The notes beneath the pieces are model-generated. The model made no database searches, was not told where the DNA came from, and was given only the letters and a program-made list of their open reading frames with translations. Positions 40,976 through 52,245 of a stretch of DNA of 64,000 bases are shown piece after piece. Source of the stretch: Zasmidium citrigriseum (Eukaryota > Ascomycota > Dothideomycetes > Mycosphaerellales > Mycosphaerellaceae); assembly GCA_002786025.1 (NCBI GenBank), contig NHNW01000009.1, positions 688,376 to 752,375 on the forward strand, in the 5' to 3' direction. The position numbers were made by a program, and so were the translations under genes. Positions within the stretch are counted from its first letter, which is position 1; every line of letters starts with the position of its first letter.

Positions 40976-42209
40976 CTACGACTTGTCTGGGAAGCCGAGA
41001 TCGACGCCGAATGGTGGGTACACATATCTCGTCAAGCCCTTCTTCTTGTGGATGCCCTCTAATGCCTCCAAATCAGATGAGTCGAGCTTCACGGTCTTCA
41101 GGTTCTCCTCGATGCGGGATGGGGTGACCGATTTCGGCAGAACGACATGGCCCTTGTTGACTGGAAGAATGTCAGTGACTGCTCTAAACATCTTTCTGCC
41201 GGCATACGACTTCGAGATTATTGGGATCCTCGACTCACCTTGATAACTGATTAAAACCGTGCCGAGACCCACGCCATGCTTCTTGGCCACTTCCTTAACG
41301 CCATCCTCCTCGAAGAGCGGGCTTCCGGTAGAACCAAGTGGGCTGTAGGCCTCGATGAGGATGCCCTTCTCTTTGCAAAAGTCGGCAATATCTTGCTGTG
41401 GGAGGAGCGGGTGGTTTTCGATCTGGTTCGCAGCTGGAACAACGGTGGCCTGCGGGAGAAGCTCCTTGAGGTACTTGACGCTGTAGTTCGAGACACCAAT
41501 GGCCTTGACCTTGCCGGTCTTCAGCAGCTTCTCCATGTTCTTCCAGGTATCCACATGGGACCATTCGCGGTCGAGGTCACGCGAGCCGTCTTCGAGCTTG
41601 GGAAAGAGCGGGTGGTTGCCATTGCCGTTCACTGATTCGAATGTTAGCAGACATCTCAAGGCAATACGCAGGAGGGCTCTACGCACTTGGTACCGGCCAG
41701 TGAACCAGGTACAGGTCGAGGTAGTCCAGGCCTAGTCTCTTGAGGGACTCGTCGACACACTCCTCCACCTTGCGGTGGTACGTGTTCCAGAGCTTCGAAG
41801 TGACGAAAACATCCTCACGCTTTTTTACGATTAGCGATTGTCTGGTCCGGCAAGATGCTCCTCCCATGCTCTTCACCCACCTTGATGCCGGAGGCAAAGC
41901 CCTCCTTCAGACCCTCGCCGACCTCATTCTCGTTGCCGTACACGAGCGCCTAGCCACCTTATCAGCACTCAATCTCCACGACGCATTCTTCAGCTGGGCC
42001 ACTTACAGCATCAATGTGTCTGTAGCCGCTCTTCAAGGCATGTGCGACAGCAGTCTTGACCTGGCCCGGCTCTGATAAGAAAGGACACGTCAGTACGAGT
42101 CACTCCAGCTTGGCCATTGGCACAGGATATACTGACCAGATTGCCAGGTTCCGAGGCCGACTGCGGGGATCTTTGCGCCAGTGTTGAGGGTGAAGTAGGT
42201 GTCTGCCAT
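40976..42209 (-). CDS. aldo-keto reductase (glycerol/uronate reductase-like)
   Basis: Six minus-strand exons, 42137-42209, 42007-42071, 41881-41949, 41687-41819, 41239-41631 and 40976-41160, with introns of 55-78 nt; the product is 305 residues. The catalytic tetrad is intact: Asp in RHIDA, Tyr in LVYGNENE, Lys in TSKLWNTY and His in LYLVHWPVP. The cofactor end reads [11 protein letters not shown], as in NADPH-dependent AKRs. Relatives include fungal glycerol dehydrogenases and D-galacturonate/D-glucuronate reductases. It is divergent from the myo-inositol oxygenase across 945 bp, so reduction of D-glucuronate to L-gulonate is a sensible working role; the sequence alone cannot separate it from glycerol or xylose reduction. 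Confidence 0.9.
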
Positions 42210-43154
42210 TGTGGGTGGATTGAGGATGTGTTGTGGTGTTTTTGCAATCATCCAGTTTGCAAGTTGGGGGTTCATGCTGGGTTCCTGGCGTCGGTGGGGG
42301 AAAACCCGAGACGCGTCTCAACACATGGGTCTGCTGTGACGTGATCAGAACAATTCTTCCATCACCTTCGGCCTCTGAAATCCGACTTCGACCCCGCCAC
42401 GTGACGGCCGCCCCGCAAAATCACGAGCAGCGACCAGACGGCGAGTGAAACATGGGGACTGACGGCGTCTGATCTACGGGAAAACGTTGCGCCTATTCGA
42501 AGAACACCTCATCCCCCGAAAAGCGAATCGAGAAGGAAGGTGGATCCCAGGAAAAACTCGTGCTCCGGCGCTACGGACAAACATCCTGTCATGTGCAGGA
42601 GAAGGAAATGTTCCCCATCGATTACGACACCTGGAGCCACTCGGACGAGCTCATGTGGAGTCGTTGAGGGATTTTCTTCTTTCCGATGACACAAAAGACC
42701 CTGCCGAGATGGACGCTAAAGCATACGTTTCTCCGGTTCTGACCTATCGTTCACTCCACATGGGGCAGGATGCATCTCGGAACGAGATCTGGCTGGGACG
42801 GCGCCCTTGGTAGTGCATGAAGGCGTATCAGAATCCCTTCTGGGCTCCTCCGCCACCTCTCACCCACCAGCCGTGCCCTCATCCGCGTAGGAGCGTAGAC
42901 TGGGGAGCGATGCAACGTGCGACGTAAGGCCCTTCGTCTTGCCCCGTATGCTCTCCAGAGGCAAGTGGAGTGCCTTTGCGTATGGTAAGCGGTATCTGAG
43001 GACTCCCCATAAGAACGTAGCCCTCTGACGGTCTGTTCCTCTCCATCTCTCATCTCCATTCATCAACATCCCTATCGATCATTCAACTTCCAAGCGCTTG
43101 AAAGGACTCTAGACATTGTTGCATCGGTTCATTCTGCTTGAGAACACTTTCAAA
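42210..43154. promoter_or_regulatory. divergent promoter, AKR / myo-inositol oxygenase genes
   Basis: The stretch has 945 bp between divergent starts. One CreA-type CTGGGG lies at 42900-42905, and a CACGTG lies near 42400. The last 20 bp before the oxygenase ATG are AC-rich with CAAA at -3, a good fungal start context. No coding frame of note. Confidence 0.45.
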
Positions 43155-44150
43155 ATGGCACCAGCAGCCGTCTACGAGACGCCCAACGTCGCTGAGAACT
43201 TCAACGACCACAAAGATGGTCTTGCGTTGGAGGCTACCTCGGACGCCATCGACGAGGTCAACGTCCTCAAGGCTGCCATGCGGGTGAAGAACGGTACCGC
43301 AACACAAGAAGAAGTCGACATCTACGAGAAGTCGCAGTTCGACGCAGAGAAGGACAAGACCCAGTTCAGACAATACGAAGACGCATGCGACCGTGTGAAG
43401 AACTTCTACAAGGAGCAACACACCAAGCAGACCGTCTCATACAACCTCAAGGCTCGCAACGACTTCCACTCCAAGACTCGTGCCCAAATGACCATCTGGC
43501 AAGCGATGGAGAAGCTCAACACTCTCATCGACGAGTCCGACCCAGACACCTCCCTCAGCCAAATCGAGCACCTTCTCCAATCCGCCGAGGCCATCCGTCG
43601 CGACGGCAAGCCAAAGTGGTTCCAGCTCACCGGCCTGATCCACGACCTCGGCAAACTCCTCTTCTTCTACGACGCCCGCGGCCAATGGGACGTCGTCGGC
43701 GACACCTTCCCAGTAGGCTGCCGCTTCGACGAATCCATCATCTACCCCGGCACCTTCGACGAGAACCCGGACATCCACGACCCCATCTACAGCACCAAAG
43801 AGGGCATCTACACGCCCGGCTGCGGCATGGATAACGTGATGCTCAGCTGGGGCCACGACGAGTACCTCTACCACATCTGCAAAGAGCAGAGCACCCTCCC
43901 CGACGAGGCCCTTGCCATGATCCGCTACCACTCTTTCTACCCTTGGCACAGCGCCGGCGGCTACCGCTGGATGATGAACGACAAGGACGAGAAGATGCTT
44001 GCTGCTGTCAAGGCTTTCAACCCTTATGATCTTTACAGTAAGAGTGATGGGATCCCTGATGTGGAGGAGTTGAAGAAGTATTATATGGAGCTTATTAACA
44101 CTTACTTCCCGCCAAGGGAGGGTGAGACTGAGCGGGTTATTCAGTGGTAG
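43155..44150 (+). CDS. MIOX: myo-inositol oxygenase
   Basis: Single exon. The start is the ATG at 43155 (CAAA ATG, then MAPAAVYE); an in-frame ATG at 43116 would add 13 residues. The product is 331 residues. Di-iron ligands are recognisable: His in SQIEHLLQSAEAIR, His-Asp in GLIHDLGKLLFFY, His in LSWGHDEYLYH, His in IRYHSFYPWHS and Asp in FNPYDLYSK. The enzyme uses O2 to convert myo-inositol to D-glucuronate with no cofactor other than iron. It shares its promoter region with an aldo-keto reductase, and three further sugar oxidoreductase genes lie within 10 kb. This is the anchor of the proposed inositol/glucuronate gene group. Confidence 0.96.
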   Translation: MAPAAVYETPNVAENFNDHKDGLALEATSDAIDEVNVLKAAMRVKNGTATQEEVDIYEKSQFDAEKDKTQFRQYEDACDRVKNFYKEQHTKQTVSYNLKARNDFHSKTRAQMTIWQAMEKLNTLIDESDPDTSLSQIEHLLQSAEAIRRDGKPKWFQLTGLIHDLGKLLFFYDARGQWDVVGDTFPVGCRFDESIIYPGTFDENPDIHDPIYSTKEGIYTPGCGMDNVMLSWGHDEYLYHICKEQSTLPDEALAMIRYHSFYPWHSAGGYRWMMNDKDEKMLAAVKAFNPYDLYSKSDGIPDVEELKKYYMELINTYFPPREGETERVIQW

Positions 44151-44644
44151 ATTGATGCATGAAAGGCGTTTTTGGGATTTGTGGGTTAGATAGTCGGCTC
44201 CTGCTGGGAAGTGGTTGAGCGACATGATGTTAGCGAAATGAATCAGTAATGATGTTACGATCACTCTCGTCTTCAGAAATGCTTCTCTCTTGTGTCTTTA
44301 CTGCCTCGTGATGATTGATGAATGTCTAATTCGTTGGTGAAGACTGATCACTATTTCGATCTCGTGATACAACACAAAGAAATCTGATGAATGATTGACT
44401 TGAAGCGATGAAAATTGATTCGAAAGGAGTTGGGCTTTTCGAATGGCAGTGTTTTGCCATCAAGTTTTTCACGTGACTGATTATCGGCAGCGGATGCTCC
44501 CGCCCCGATGCCGACCACACGCGCCAAGTTTTCGAATTTGTCGGGGATTTTGCGCCTTCACGACCTCACCCGCACTCTCCATCACCACACGGCGTAGGAT
44601 ACCCATTTCTTTGCGCCAAACACCCACCTCGAAGAACATTCAAA
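44151..44644. promoter_or_regulatory. MIOX 3' end and eL22 promoter
   Basis: The stretch has 494 bp between plus-strand genes. A TCACGTGA site lies at 44469-44476, about 170 bp before the ribosomal-protein start, a location typical for Cbf1/Tbf1-like control of ribosomal protein genes. No gene seen. Confidence 0.45.
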
Positions 44645-45188
44645 ATGGTTCAGGGACCAGTACGTATATCGCTTTGCTGCCCGCCGACGCCTTGAATAGC
44701 AGTCTGGCATAGAGCAGTAGGCTGAGACAGGAAACAGAAGAGACCAACTGCCGGCGGCGGCGGCCTTAAGGGCGCACCAAAGAAGGGCCAGAAGGTGACC
44801 AAGAAGGTAACATACCCTACACTCACTATCTTTCCTTTCATTGCTGACGAGCTCCTTCCACCAGTTCATCATCAACGCGACCCAGCCCACCCAAGACCGC
44901 ATCTTCGACCCCTCCGCCTTCGCGACCTTCCTCCAGCAGCGCATCAAGGTCGACGGTCTGACCGGCAACCTCGGCGACAACATCACCGTCTCCAACCTCG
45001 GCGATGGCAAGATCGAGGTCGTCGCTCACCAGGAGTTCTCCGGCCGCTACCTCAAGTACCTGACGAAGAAGTTCCTCAAGAAGCAGCAGCTCCGTGACTG
45101 GCTCCGTGTCGTCAGCACCAGCAAGGGCGAGTACAGCCTCAAGTTCTTCAACGTTGTTGGTGAGGAGGGTGATGAGGAGGAGGACTAG
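44645..45188 (+). CDS. rpl22: 60S ribosomal protein L22e (eL22)
   Basis: Three exons, 44645-44659 (five codons), 44738-44806 and 44865-45188, joined across introns of 78 and 58 nt; the product is 135 residues. A Gly/Lys-rich start runs into KKGQKVTKKFIINATQPTQD at the second junction, then RIKVDGLTGNLGDNITVS, RYLKYLTKKFLKK and LRDWLRVVSTSKGEYSLKFF. The tail is acidic. The very short first exon ending soon after the ATG, with a large first intron, is typical of fungal ribosomal protein genes. A TCACGTGA site lies upstream. Confidence 0.93.
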
Positions 45189-45728
45189 ATGGAGTGAACG
45201 GAAGGATACTCCGCTGACCCTGGTGGGGTTCTTTGAGATGGGCAGGAAGGTGTTCTGGGAGTCACCATGCAGTGGCTGTATGGCGACATCTCTGTGATCT
45301 CGGTAGCCATCTCAAATGAACTCCTACTCCTCACATCAGCACCATTTTCGAAGTTTGATACGGTCGACCAGTGGCATCCTCGGTCGTCTCGGTCACTGCA
45401 TTTGCCCGATTCAACGTTCATCAATTCTCATCCAACGTGGCTGGCTGCGAAAGCAAATGTTGAGCGCATTGCAGTATTCTCCCACATGCTTCTCCTCCTT
45501 CCAAGCCTCAATCGTGCAATGCTATGCGCTCTTTTGAATCTTATGGATGTCGAACAATGCTCATCGAAAGTCAACAAACATAATGTATACGCCAATTCTG
45601 GCGATTCTCGCAGGAGCCCTTGCTTCATACTTCACTCGTATCATCCTGGTCTTCATTCGACGGCAGCAATTGATACGAAAGCATGGCTGCAAGCCCCACA
45701 GATGTATGGGAGATGATTGGGCATGATT
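45189..45728. other. convergent 3' intergenic region
   Basis: The stretch has 540 bp between the 3' ends of the eL22 gene (plus) and the second Zn2Cys6 gene (minus). Frames on both strands are short and without motifs. Confidence 0.45.
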
Positions 45729-47018
45729 TCATTCTCCATGGCCGGGGACTTTTCTGTGCTTTCTGATCCTTTCGCCAACCTCATCAGCCAAGCTTTGCAA
45801 TCGCTGGCTCTCAGTCTGGATCTCAGCGTCGGACCCACGCGATGAGCTCAGCGTGCTTAGCAGGACTATCTTCAATATTGCGTGGAACATGCGCTTGAAC
45901 GAGAAGACGAAGGGCTCGGGATCGGGGTGGTCGGTGCGATTCAGACCATCGAGCCATGATGTAAGCTTGTCCAGTAGATCTGCCTTCTCGAGGAGCAGTC
46001 GGCGTCCGTCTTGGACTAATGTAACTTGAGACACGTTGTCGAGGAATACGAGCGTATGCGTGGATATCTTCATGATCTGAGTCTGTATGTCCGGTGCGAT
46101 GGTGCGGAGGGGAGTGGGCTCGTGAGGCTGCTGATCAGGGGATGGTTTGTTTGCAGCGTCAACTACTTGAGGCTCGGAGAACTTGCATGGTGCGGCAAAG
46201 AGCTTGATGATGAAGACATCTAGCATTGGAACTCCGTCATGTTGTGCCGGAAACAATCTGTCCGCAGTAGTAAAGCAAGGTCTTGGGCAAGCCTGCCGCA
46301 TAATCTCCAGCCCTCGAACGATGTGCTGGACCATGGCAGAGTAGTTCTCCCGTACCTGCTCGATACTGATGAAGATCTGACAACACAACAACGCTGCCTT
46401 CAATGCGTTTGGATCCCGGGAAGACAAGTTGGCGGCAAGGCCATTGAGAGCCAGGTTGTACTGTCGCAGTCCATACTCGTAGCTGGGAGTATGTTCTTCG
46501 ACATACGCAAATCCACCACCGGAGGCTTCGTAGTCTTTTCGCAGGGCCTTGAGAGATAGGATTGCATGCCGCAGCGATGGATTATTTAGACTTGCTTGTA
46601 GAATTTGTCTGGCTTCTTCGTCGCAGTCTAGATTTATGTTGAAGATTGATTTTGTGTGGAAGTAGCGACTGAGGAGCTCGATGTCGCTTGGATCAATCGA
46701 TGCGGAAGATGTCAGGGTCGTCGGCCGAAAGATCGTAGAAGGCCAGATACATCCAGCAGATGTCTTCTCGGCGGGATGACATGCCACAGATCGGAATGGT
46801 GAGTCGTAGCCATCACACTTCCGACCGGTCGTTTTGCATTTTTGGCAACATGGCTTGCCTTCGTCACATTTCACTTTCCGAATCCTGCTCTGAACTCAGC
46901 AACATATACAACTTTGGAGCTAGTGATGCGTCGAGACTGACCTGCAGGTCTTACAACCCGTCTTCACCTTGGTATTACCTTTAGCATGTCCTTTGCGAGC
47001 GACTGTGCTGCTCGTCAT
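45729..47018 (-). CDS. Zn2Cys6 fungal transcription factor
   Basis: Two minus-strand exons, 46942-47018 and 45729-46884, joined across a 57-nt intron (donor GTCAGT); the product is 410 residues. The zinc cluster is completed by the splice: KTGCKTCRIRKVKCDEGK then PCCQKCKTTGRKCDGYDSP, with the classical linker (DGYDSPFR). The remainder has the helical C-terminal domain common to small Zn2Cys6 regulators (LRHAILSLKALRKDYE, ALLCCQIFISIEQVRENY, GLEIMRQACPR). Genes of this layout often control nearby catabolic or toxin-handling genes; here the GST is the closest neighbour, divergent across 397 bp. Target genes are unknown. Confidence 0.9.
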
Positions 47019-47415
47019 TGCAACATGAATCACAGACAGGCAAGAATCCGAGCAGACGTATCAGAAAACTTTGTTGAATTCATAAGCAGAGTACGCGGAA
47101 GGACAGAATCCGCTCAGCTCGTCGACGGGAAGGAGGAAGTGGTTTCAAAGTTGAAGCTAGCTGTTTGGAGTTGAGGGACCGATCCGACCAATCATATAAA
47201 CGTCCGTGCGCCACGCTAGTGGCTTTCACATGCAGGCTTGCAGCCTGGGTGGATTCAAGAACTTGAGCGTCATGAAGATGCGAAACCGAGCGGAAGATAC
47301 TGATGAGTATATAGTTGGCTCCAGTCCCTTCTAATTTGAAGAGAAACCACTTTCTCGCATGCTCACACCCAGGCTCAACTCTTCATTCATCTCAAAAGCA
47401 CTGCACTCCGCAAGA
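47019..47415. promoter_or_regulatory. divergent promoter, Zn2Cys6 / GST genes
   Basis: The stretch has 397 bp. A CCAATCATATAAAC block lies near 47188, combining a CCAAT box with a TATAAA-like element. TATATAG lies at 47308-47314, about 105 bp before the GST start. An alternative in-frame GST ATG is at 47359. Confidence 0.5.
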
Positions 47416-48140
47416 ATGCCAGCATTCACTCTTTACGGCGCTCGTGGTTCGACGAACACCGATCGAATTCGTCTGACTCTTGCTGAAGGCGGCTTTATGG
47501 ATTACGAACTCGTGACTCTCGATCTCCACAAAGGGGAGCAAAAGGTTGGTTTCCATGATGTCGAATACTCGCCTTCATGTTGCGTGGGTTCTGATATCCC
47601 GGGAAGTCTAACGAACATAATTCTCGCCACCCCTGGGGCAAAGTCCCGGTCATAACATTCTCCGACGGTTTCACACTCTACGAAAGTCGTCCAATCTGCA
47701 GATACCTCGCAAAGAAATACTCGTTCCCACTCCTACTCTCCGAAGCAGACCTCGAAGCAGAAGCTTTCTTTGATCAAGCGCAATCGATAGAGCTATCTTA
47801 TTTCGCCGATCCCGCAGGTCGACTCGCATTCGAGAAGTATGTCAAGAAGTTCATGGGTTTGCCTTCGAACGAGGCTGTCATTGCAGAATCTCTCAAGTCG
47901 CTGGAGTCGTTCTTCGACGTCGTGGAAGGAATACTAAAGGAGAGGGAGTATATGGCTGGTGATGAGTTCACTCTTATTGATGTGTTTTATGTTCCGCTTG
48001 TTCGAAGATTATTTGGATGTGGACATGGCGATTTGGTTGAGAGTCGTGAGGCTGTGAGTGCTTGGTGGAAGCGGTGTATTAACAGACCGGCTATTCGGGA
48101 TATGTTCGATGGTGATGAGAAAGCTGCAGGTAGCAACTAG
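47416..48140 (+). CDS. glutathione S-transferase
   Basis: Two exons, 47416-47544 and 47607-48140, joined across a 62-nt intron with an atypical donor GTTGGT; the product is 220 residues. The thioredoxin-like N-domain opens with TLYGARGSTNTDRIRLTLAE, with the catalytic Ser in that loop region as in phi/omega-like classes. The splice rebuilds KGEQKSNEHNSRHPWGKVPV, and glutathione contacts follow at LYESRPICRYLAKKY. The C-domain is helical (FFDVVEGILKEREYMAGDEF). A detoxification role is inferred; no chemical partner can be named. An in-frame ATG at 47359 would add 19 residues. Confidence 0.88.
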
Positions 48141-48245
48141 AATCGCCCGGTGCGATCAACCGACTTCATTTATCCGAAGGAATCACATGTCAGCGAATAG
48201 TCAATGTCGCACTGTCGACGCCGATGTCCGCTATAGCGGTCCCTA

Positions 48246-50076
48246 TCACGCCTCAGAGCAACCGAGATGGTCGAGAGAGTCCTGTGTACAGCTGTAACCG
48301 GGCTGTAGCCATAGTCAGCAAAGTTCCTTCCGACCAAACTACAGGAGGACTCACCCATCGTTTATCAAATGGCATCTTGTCAGTGTCGTAGTTGACAAAT
48401 TCCGGCTCGTTTTGCTTCTTGAACCCGAAGAGGTCCTCCATGGCTGATGCCCACTTCACCAATCTGCCTTCTTCATAAGCTCTTCCCCATATACCAAGAC
48501 CCATCGGCACATTGAATCCGTCGACATCGATAGGAACAGTAATGCCAGGATACTGAGCAGCATCAAGAACACTGGCAATACTCGACGATGCACCGCCCGA
48601 TGCAACATTGGGAATCAGGACTGCGTCGAGCTCAATGGTCGTGCCATTTTCGAATTGGTACGAGTAGGCTCCGTTGATACACGCCTGAGATCTCGATTGT
48701 CTCCAGAACAGGGCCTTCCAGTAGCGTTCGTCTCTAACGCCACTTGTGGCGACGGCGGCAATGAGAGCGTCTTGTCCGCTTTTCCAGGGATATGCGCCCC
48801 CGAGAGCGCCAGTCGTGTCGTTGTTCTGCTGGTTCCATACTACCATATCACCTAGGTTCTCCAATGGCAGGTCTCCACTGGTTCCGTTGGGCCAGCTTAT
48901 CTTCTGGAGCCATTCGGTGTAACCGTTGTACAGATCCACATTCAGGTATCGAGCGCTCTGGAGCCAGTATGGAGTATCGACTGCGTCACCCCAGCCATAC
49001 GCATTTTGTATATCGTGGGCATACGGGAGAGGTGTGGTCATGTTGATGATCGTAGCTCCAGCCTCTTCGAGTTGACGAAGTCGTCGCAGGAACTTGTTCT
49101 CGTTTCCTGGTGCTCGAATGCCTCCGATCGTGGACCACCAGATTGGATACGGAATACCAAAGACAGCTCCTTTGAGTGCAGAAGAGTTCGTGGCGTACTG
49201 TGCATATCCACCACTTGGGGTCTTGCCAGTTTGCTGAATCGACGAGGGATCGTTCTCGTCAACGCCATACATCGCATCAAGCAATAGTGCGGCATCTTTT
49301 ACGTTTCTCGCGAAAGGTCCAACTGAGTCCCGATTGTGTGATCCAGGAATGACTCCATCTCTCGAGGTGAGACCCACAGTCGGCTTCAGTCCAACGACTC
49401 CGGCATGTCCAGCAGGATGGAGTATCGAACCGTGCGTCTCCGTTCCCACGCTGAGCAAGATATTCCAACCCGCCACTGCCTGCGCACTACCGGTCGAAGA
49501 CCCAGCTGTCTGTTGAGTGCCATTCCAAACATTTCGACACTGTCCACCACGATCACTCCATCCCTCGGCGAAGTCGATCACGGCTCGATGGTCAGCATCC
49601 TCAGACTCATTCGCATGGCCGAGAAGCACGACGCCAGCGGCACGTAACTTTTTGACGACAAAGGCATCGTCAGGGACTTGGCTTCCCAGAAGAGCAAGGT
49701 TGCCATCTGTGGTATTCTGCCTGTCCAGAGTGGCGATGTTGTCCTTCGTCAGAACAGGGATCCCGTGCAAAGGGCCGCGGATGATACCCTGAAGTCTCTC
49801 ATCTTCAAGTTTCTGAGCGATTTCTAGCTAGTCAGGGTTGATCTCGATTACATGGTGTAAGTAAGAGTTGGTGAGACCGATGCGGTCGATGTAACATTGG
49901 CAGAGTTGGACCGAGGTCAGGCGTCCAGCAAAGAAGTGTTGCTGGAGAACGTCGATTGTGATGTCTTTGATCTCGATGCCATTGCAGAGTGCCACAGGGA
50001 ATGGGTTTGTCTTATTGGATGTTGCGATTGCTTCCCGGACGAGCAGAGGGATTGTCAAGCTGAGGAACAGCAGCAT
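48246..50076 (-). CDS. secreted amidase interrupted by an in-frame UAG
   Basis: Two minus-strand exons, 48355-50076 and 48246-48302, joined across a 52-nt intron. A signal peptide opens the protein (MLLFLSLTIPLLVREAIA). The amidase signature is intact: catalytic Lys in PVLTKDNI, Gly/Ser loop in AGSSTGSAQAVAG and the second Ser in GTETHGSILHPA. After 82 codons a TAG stop at 49828-49830 interrupts the frame between VIEINPD and LEIAQKLEDE, both conserved in the family; the frame then stays open to the end. The stop is followed by CUAG, a known readthrough context. It is either a readthrough gene, a pseudogene with one nonsense change, or a sequencing error. The alternative inner start would lack the signal peptide. 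Confidence 0.75.
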
Positions 50077-51367
50077 CGTGTGCTTCGGTATCGGAAAACT
50101 TAGACTTGAGAGCAGCCCGAAGAACTTGTACCTGCTATATTTCACTGGTCCTGTGCAGGTAATGGGATGATAGGCGCTCAGGCTCAGGGCATTTGTCGCC
50201 CTATCTCGAAGCCGATCATGGGTCGCTCGGGCAAGACACTTTTCTTCGCCGAACTGGATGCTGGTACTCGAACGAATGTACAACGTCGAAATCTATTGTG
50301 TTATCAAGGGGACCCAGGGTCGAGTTGAGAGTCTTTTGATGCAGTCGGAAGCTCAGGGGCGGCTCAGGCTTTGCTAGCATCTGGTGTGCTCCACCAACAC
50401 TCGCCCGTCAGCCCTGGCTTCTCGAATAGCTCGAGGTGCTGCCCTGACTCTTGCATTCGTAGCCTTACGTAGCCTTGTCCGTGCACCAAGCCTAAAGTTC
50501 GTGTTTGTTAGCGGGTAGCCCGCATACCATCGGCAAGAACAAGAGAAGATCCTCCATACCTTTGATAGCTCCCACAGAGTAGCAGAATCACTGGCAACGC
50601 CCGGACAGAATCCACGCAATTCATGCCAGATCTATCCCTCCTTGTTCGATGTGCTGACGTGAATCGATTCGCATACATAGCTGACATCGGTTCAGAATGG
50701 AGAGGGTGGGACCGAGAAGATGGCGTAAAAGTCCTCAGCCGCTTGTCAGCGTGTGTGGTCTCGATATGCTCCTTTAACGATACCTTCTGAAACACGAAAC
50801 CTGGTGTTCTCGCCACGGTCTGTCAAGATGCTCACAGTGGCCTCGGATGGCAAGAGCATGGCCGCGAGATCAAACGCCAAGCACTTGCCTCATCTATTTG
50901 CCGCCTGCCTCACAGTCGTGTTTCGTGGAGCAGCGCCAAGACGCGACAACTTCAAACACAGGAGAAGAAATCACCATCAACATCTTCCGTCAATAAGGTT
51001 GTTGTTCCACAGTGCATGCCAGGGTTGTATGCGTCGTCTTATGAGCAAAATGAACTGTTCCCAAGGAACACATCCAAAAGGGGCAACATTTTGCCAATGA
51101 CGAACACAATATAGCTATATTCGGGTCAATAATGTCGCGAAGTACTAATGTCAACATTAGGGACTTGCCTGTCATTGGTGGAAGTAGTAGAAAGCTCAGT
51201 GTAGCACAGCATAGAGCTTTTGCAGATCGCGGGTAGTGGACGGTCGTATGTATATTGTCGCCAAGGCCGAACTTGAATAAGATCAACTCAGAGCTCATAC
51301 ATAAGAAGGACGTTGTACGTACTCTGCGATCCAGCTTCACATACCGGCAATCGCTGTGCACACAAAC
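50077..51367. other. divergent intergenic region, amidase / esterase genes
   Basis: The stretch has 1.29 kb between divergent starts. No coding frame with recognisable content was seen; the minus frame 50508-50816 has none. It should hold both promoters. No strong element was recognised. Confidence 0.4.
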
Positions 51368-52161
51368 ATGACTCGACTCCTTTCTTTCCTTGCCGCCGTG
51401 GCCACGGCGACCTCAGCTGCACCAACGGTCTACCTCGCTGGCGACTCAACAATGACGGACGTCGGGAACAACGACGGCACCACCGCGGGCTGGGGCGTGT
51501 ACTTGCCAGACTTCATCAGCCTGGACATCGTCAACAACGCCATCGGAGGCCGTTCAGCCAGGTCATTCACCCGAGAGGGTCGTTTCGATGCCATGGCGTC
51601 CAACGTGCAGGAAGGCGACTACGTCGTGATCGAGTTTGGACACAACGACGGAGGCAGCCTCACGCCCACCGATAATGGCAGGACGGACTGCAATCCCATC
51701 GATGGCGATTACTCGACGACTTGCCAGACTGTGTACAAGTAAGCCGATACGAAAATATCACTTCGAATGCAATCCTAACATCAATCAGTGGCGTCGAAGA
51801 AACAGTCCTGACTTACCAAGCATACCTCGTCAACGCCGCCAGGCTCTTCCAGGAGAAGGGCGCCGAAGTCATCATCAGCTCAGCAACCCCGAACAACGTC
51901 TGGGAGACTGGCGAATACGTCTACAGCGCAAATCGCTTCGTCGGATATGCACAGGATGCGGCGGCAGAGGTCGGCGCTACTTTCGTTGATCATGGGCAGT
52001 CTACCGCAGACGCCTATGAAGCCGCTGGCGAAGCGACGACGAATTCTTACTACCCCAATGATCATACCCATACGAGTCCCGAAGGGGCAATGGTGGTGGC
52101 CGAAGCTTTTGTGACTGCACTAGAGGCTAGCGACAGCTCCTTGAAGGAATACATCGTGTGA
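51368..52161 (+). CDS. secreted rhamnogalacturonan acetylesterase (CE12, GDSL)
   Basis: Two exons, 51368-51738 and 51789-52161, joined across a 50-nt intron (donor GTAAGC); the product is 247 residues. The signal peptide is [21 protein letters not shown] motifs are in order: [10 protein letters not shown] (Ser nucleophile), [11 protein letters not shown] (Gly), [10 protein letters not shown] (Asn) and [13 protein letters not shown] (Asp and His). This is the carbohydrate esterase family 12 layout, which removes acetyl groups from the galacturonic acid-rhamnose backbone of pectin. The start is the ATG directly before the signal peptide; CAAAC ATG fits. Confidence 0.93.
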
Positions 52162-52245
52162 TGGGTAATCGAAGCAGTTGTGTATAGCAGGCGGGTCTTG
52201 AATCAATATGGAATGCTGGCAATAGTCGACCTGTAGATACACAGA

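Noticed and set aside
43437..44264. 275-codon minus-strand open frame
   Set aside because: It is antisense to the myo-inositol oxygenase with all metal ligands on the plus strand. No motif in the shadow frame.
49828..49911. Possible 84-nt intron that would remove the amidase UAG
   Set aside because: The donor would be GTCCAA and the acceptor CTGACTAG, which keeps frame, but it would delete the conserved stretch from VQLCQCYIDR to INPD. It is therefore not a convincing intron.
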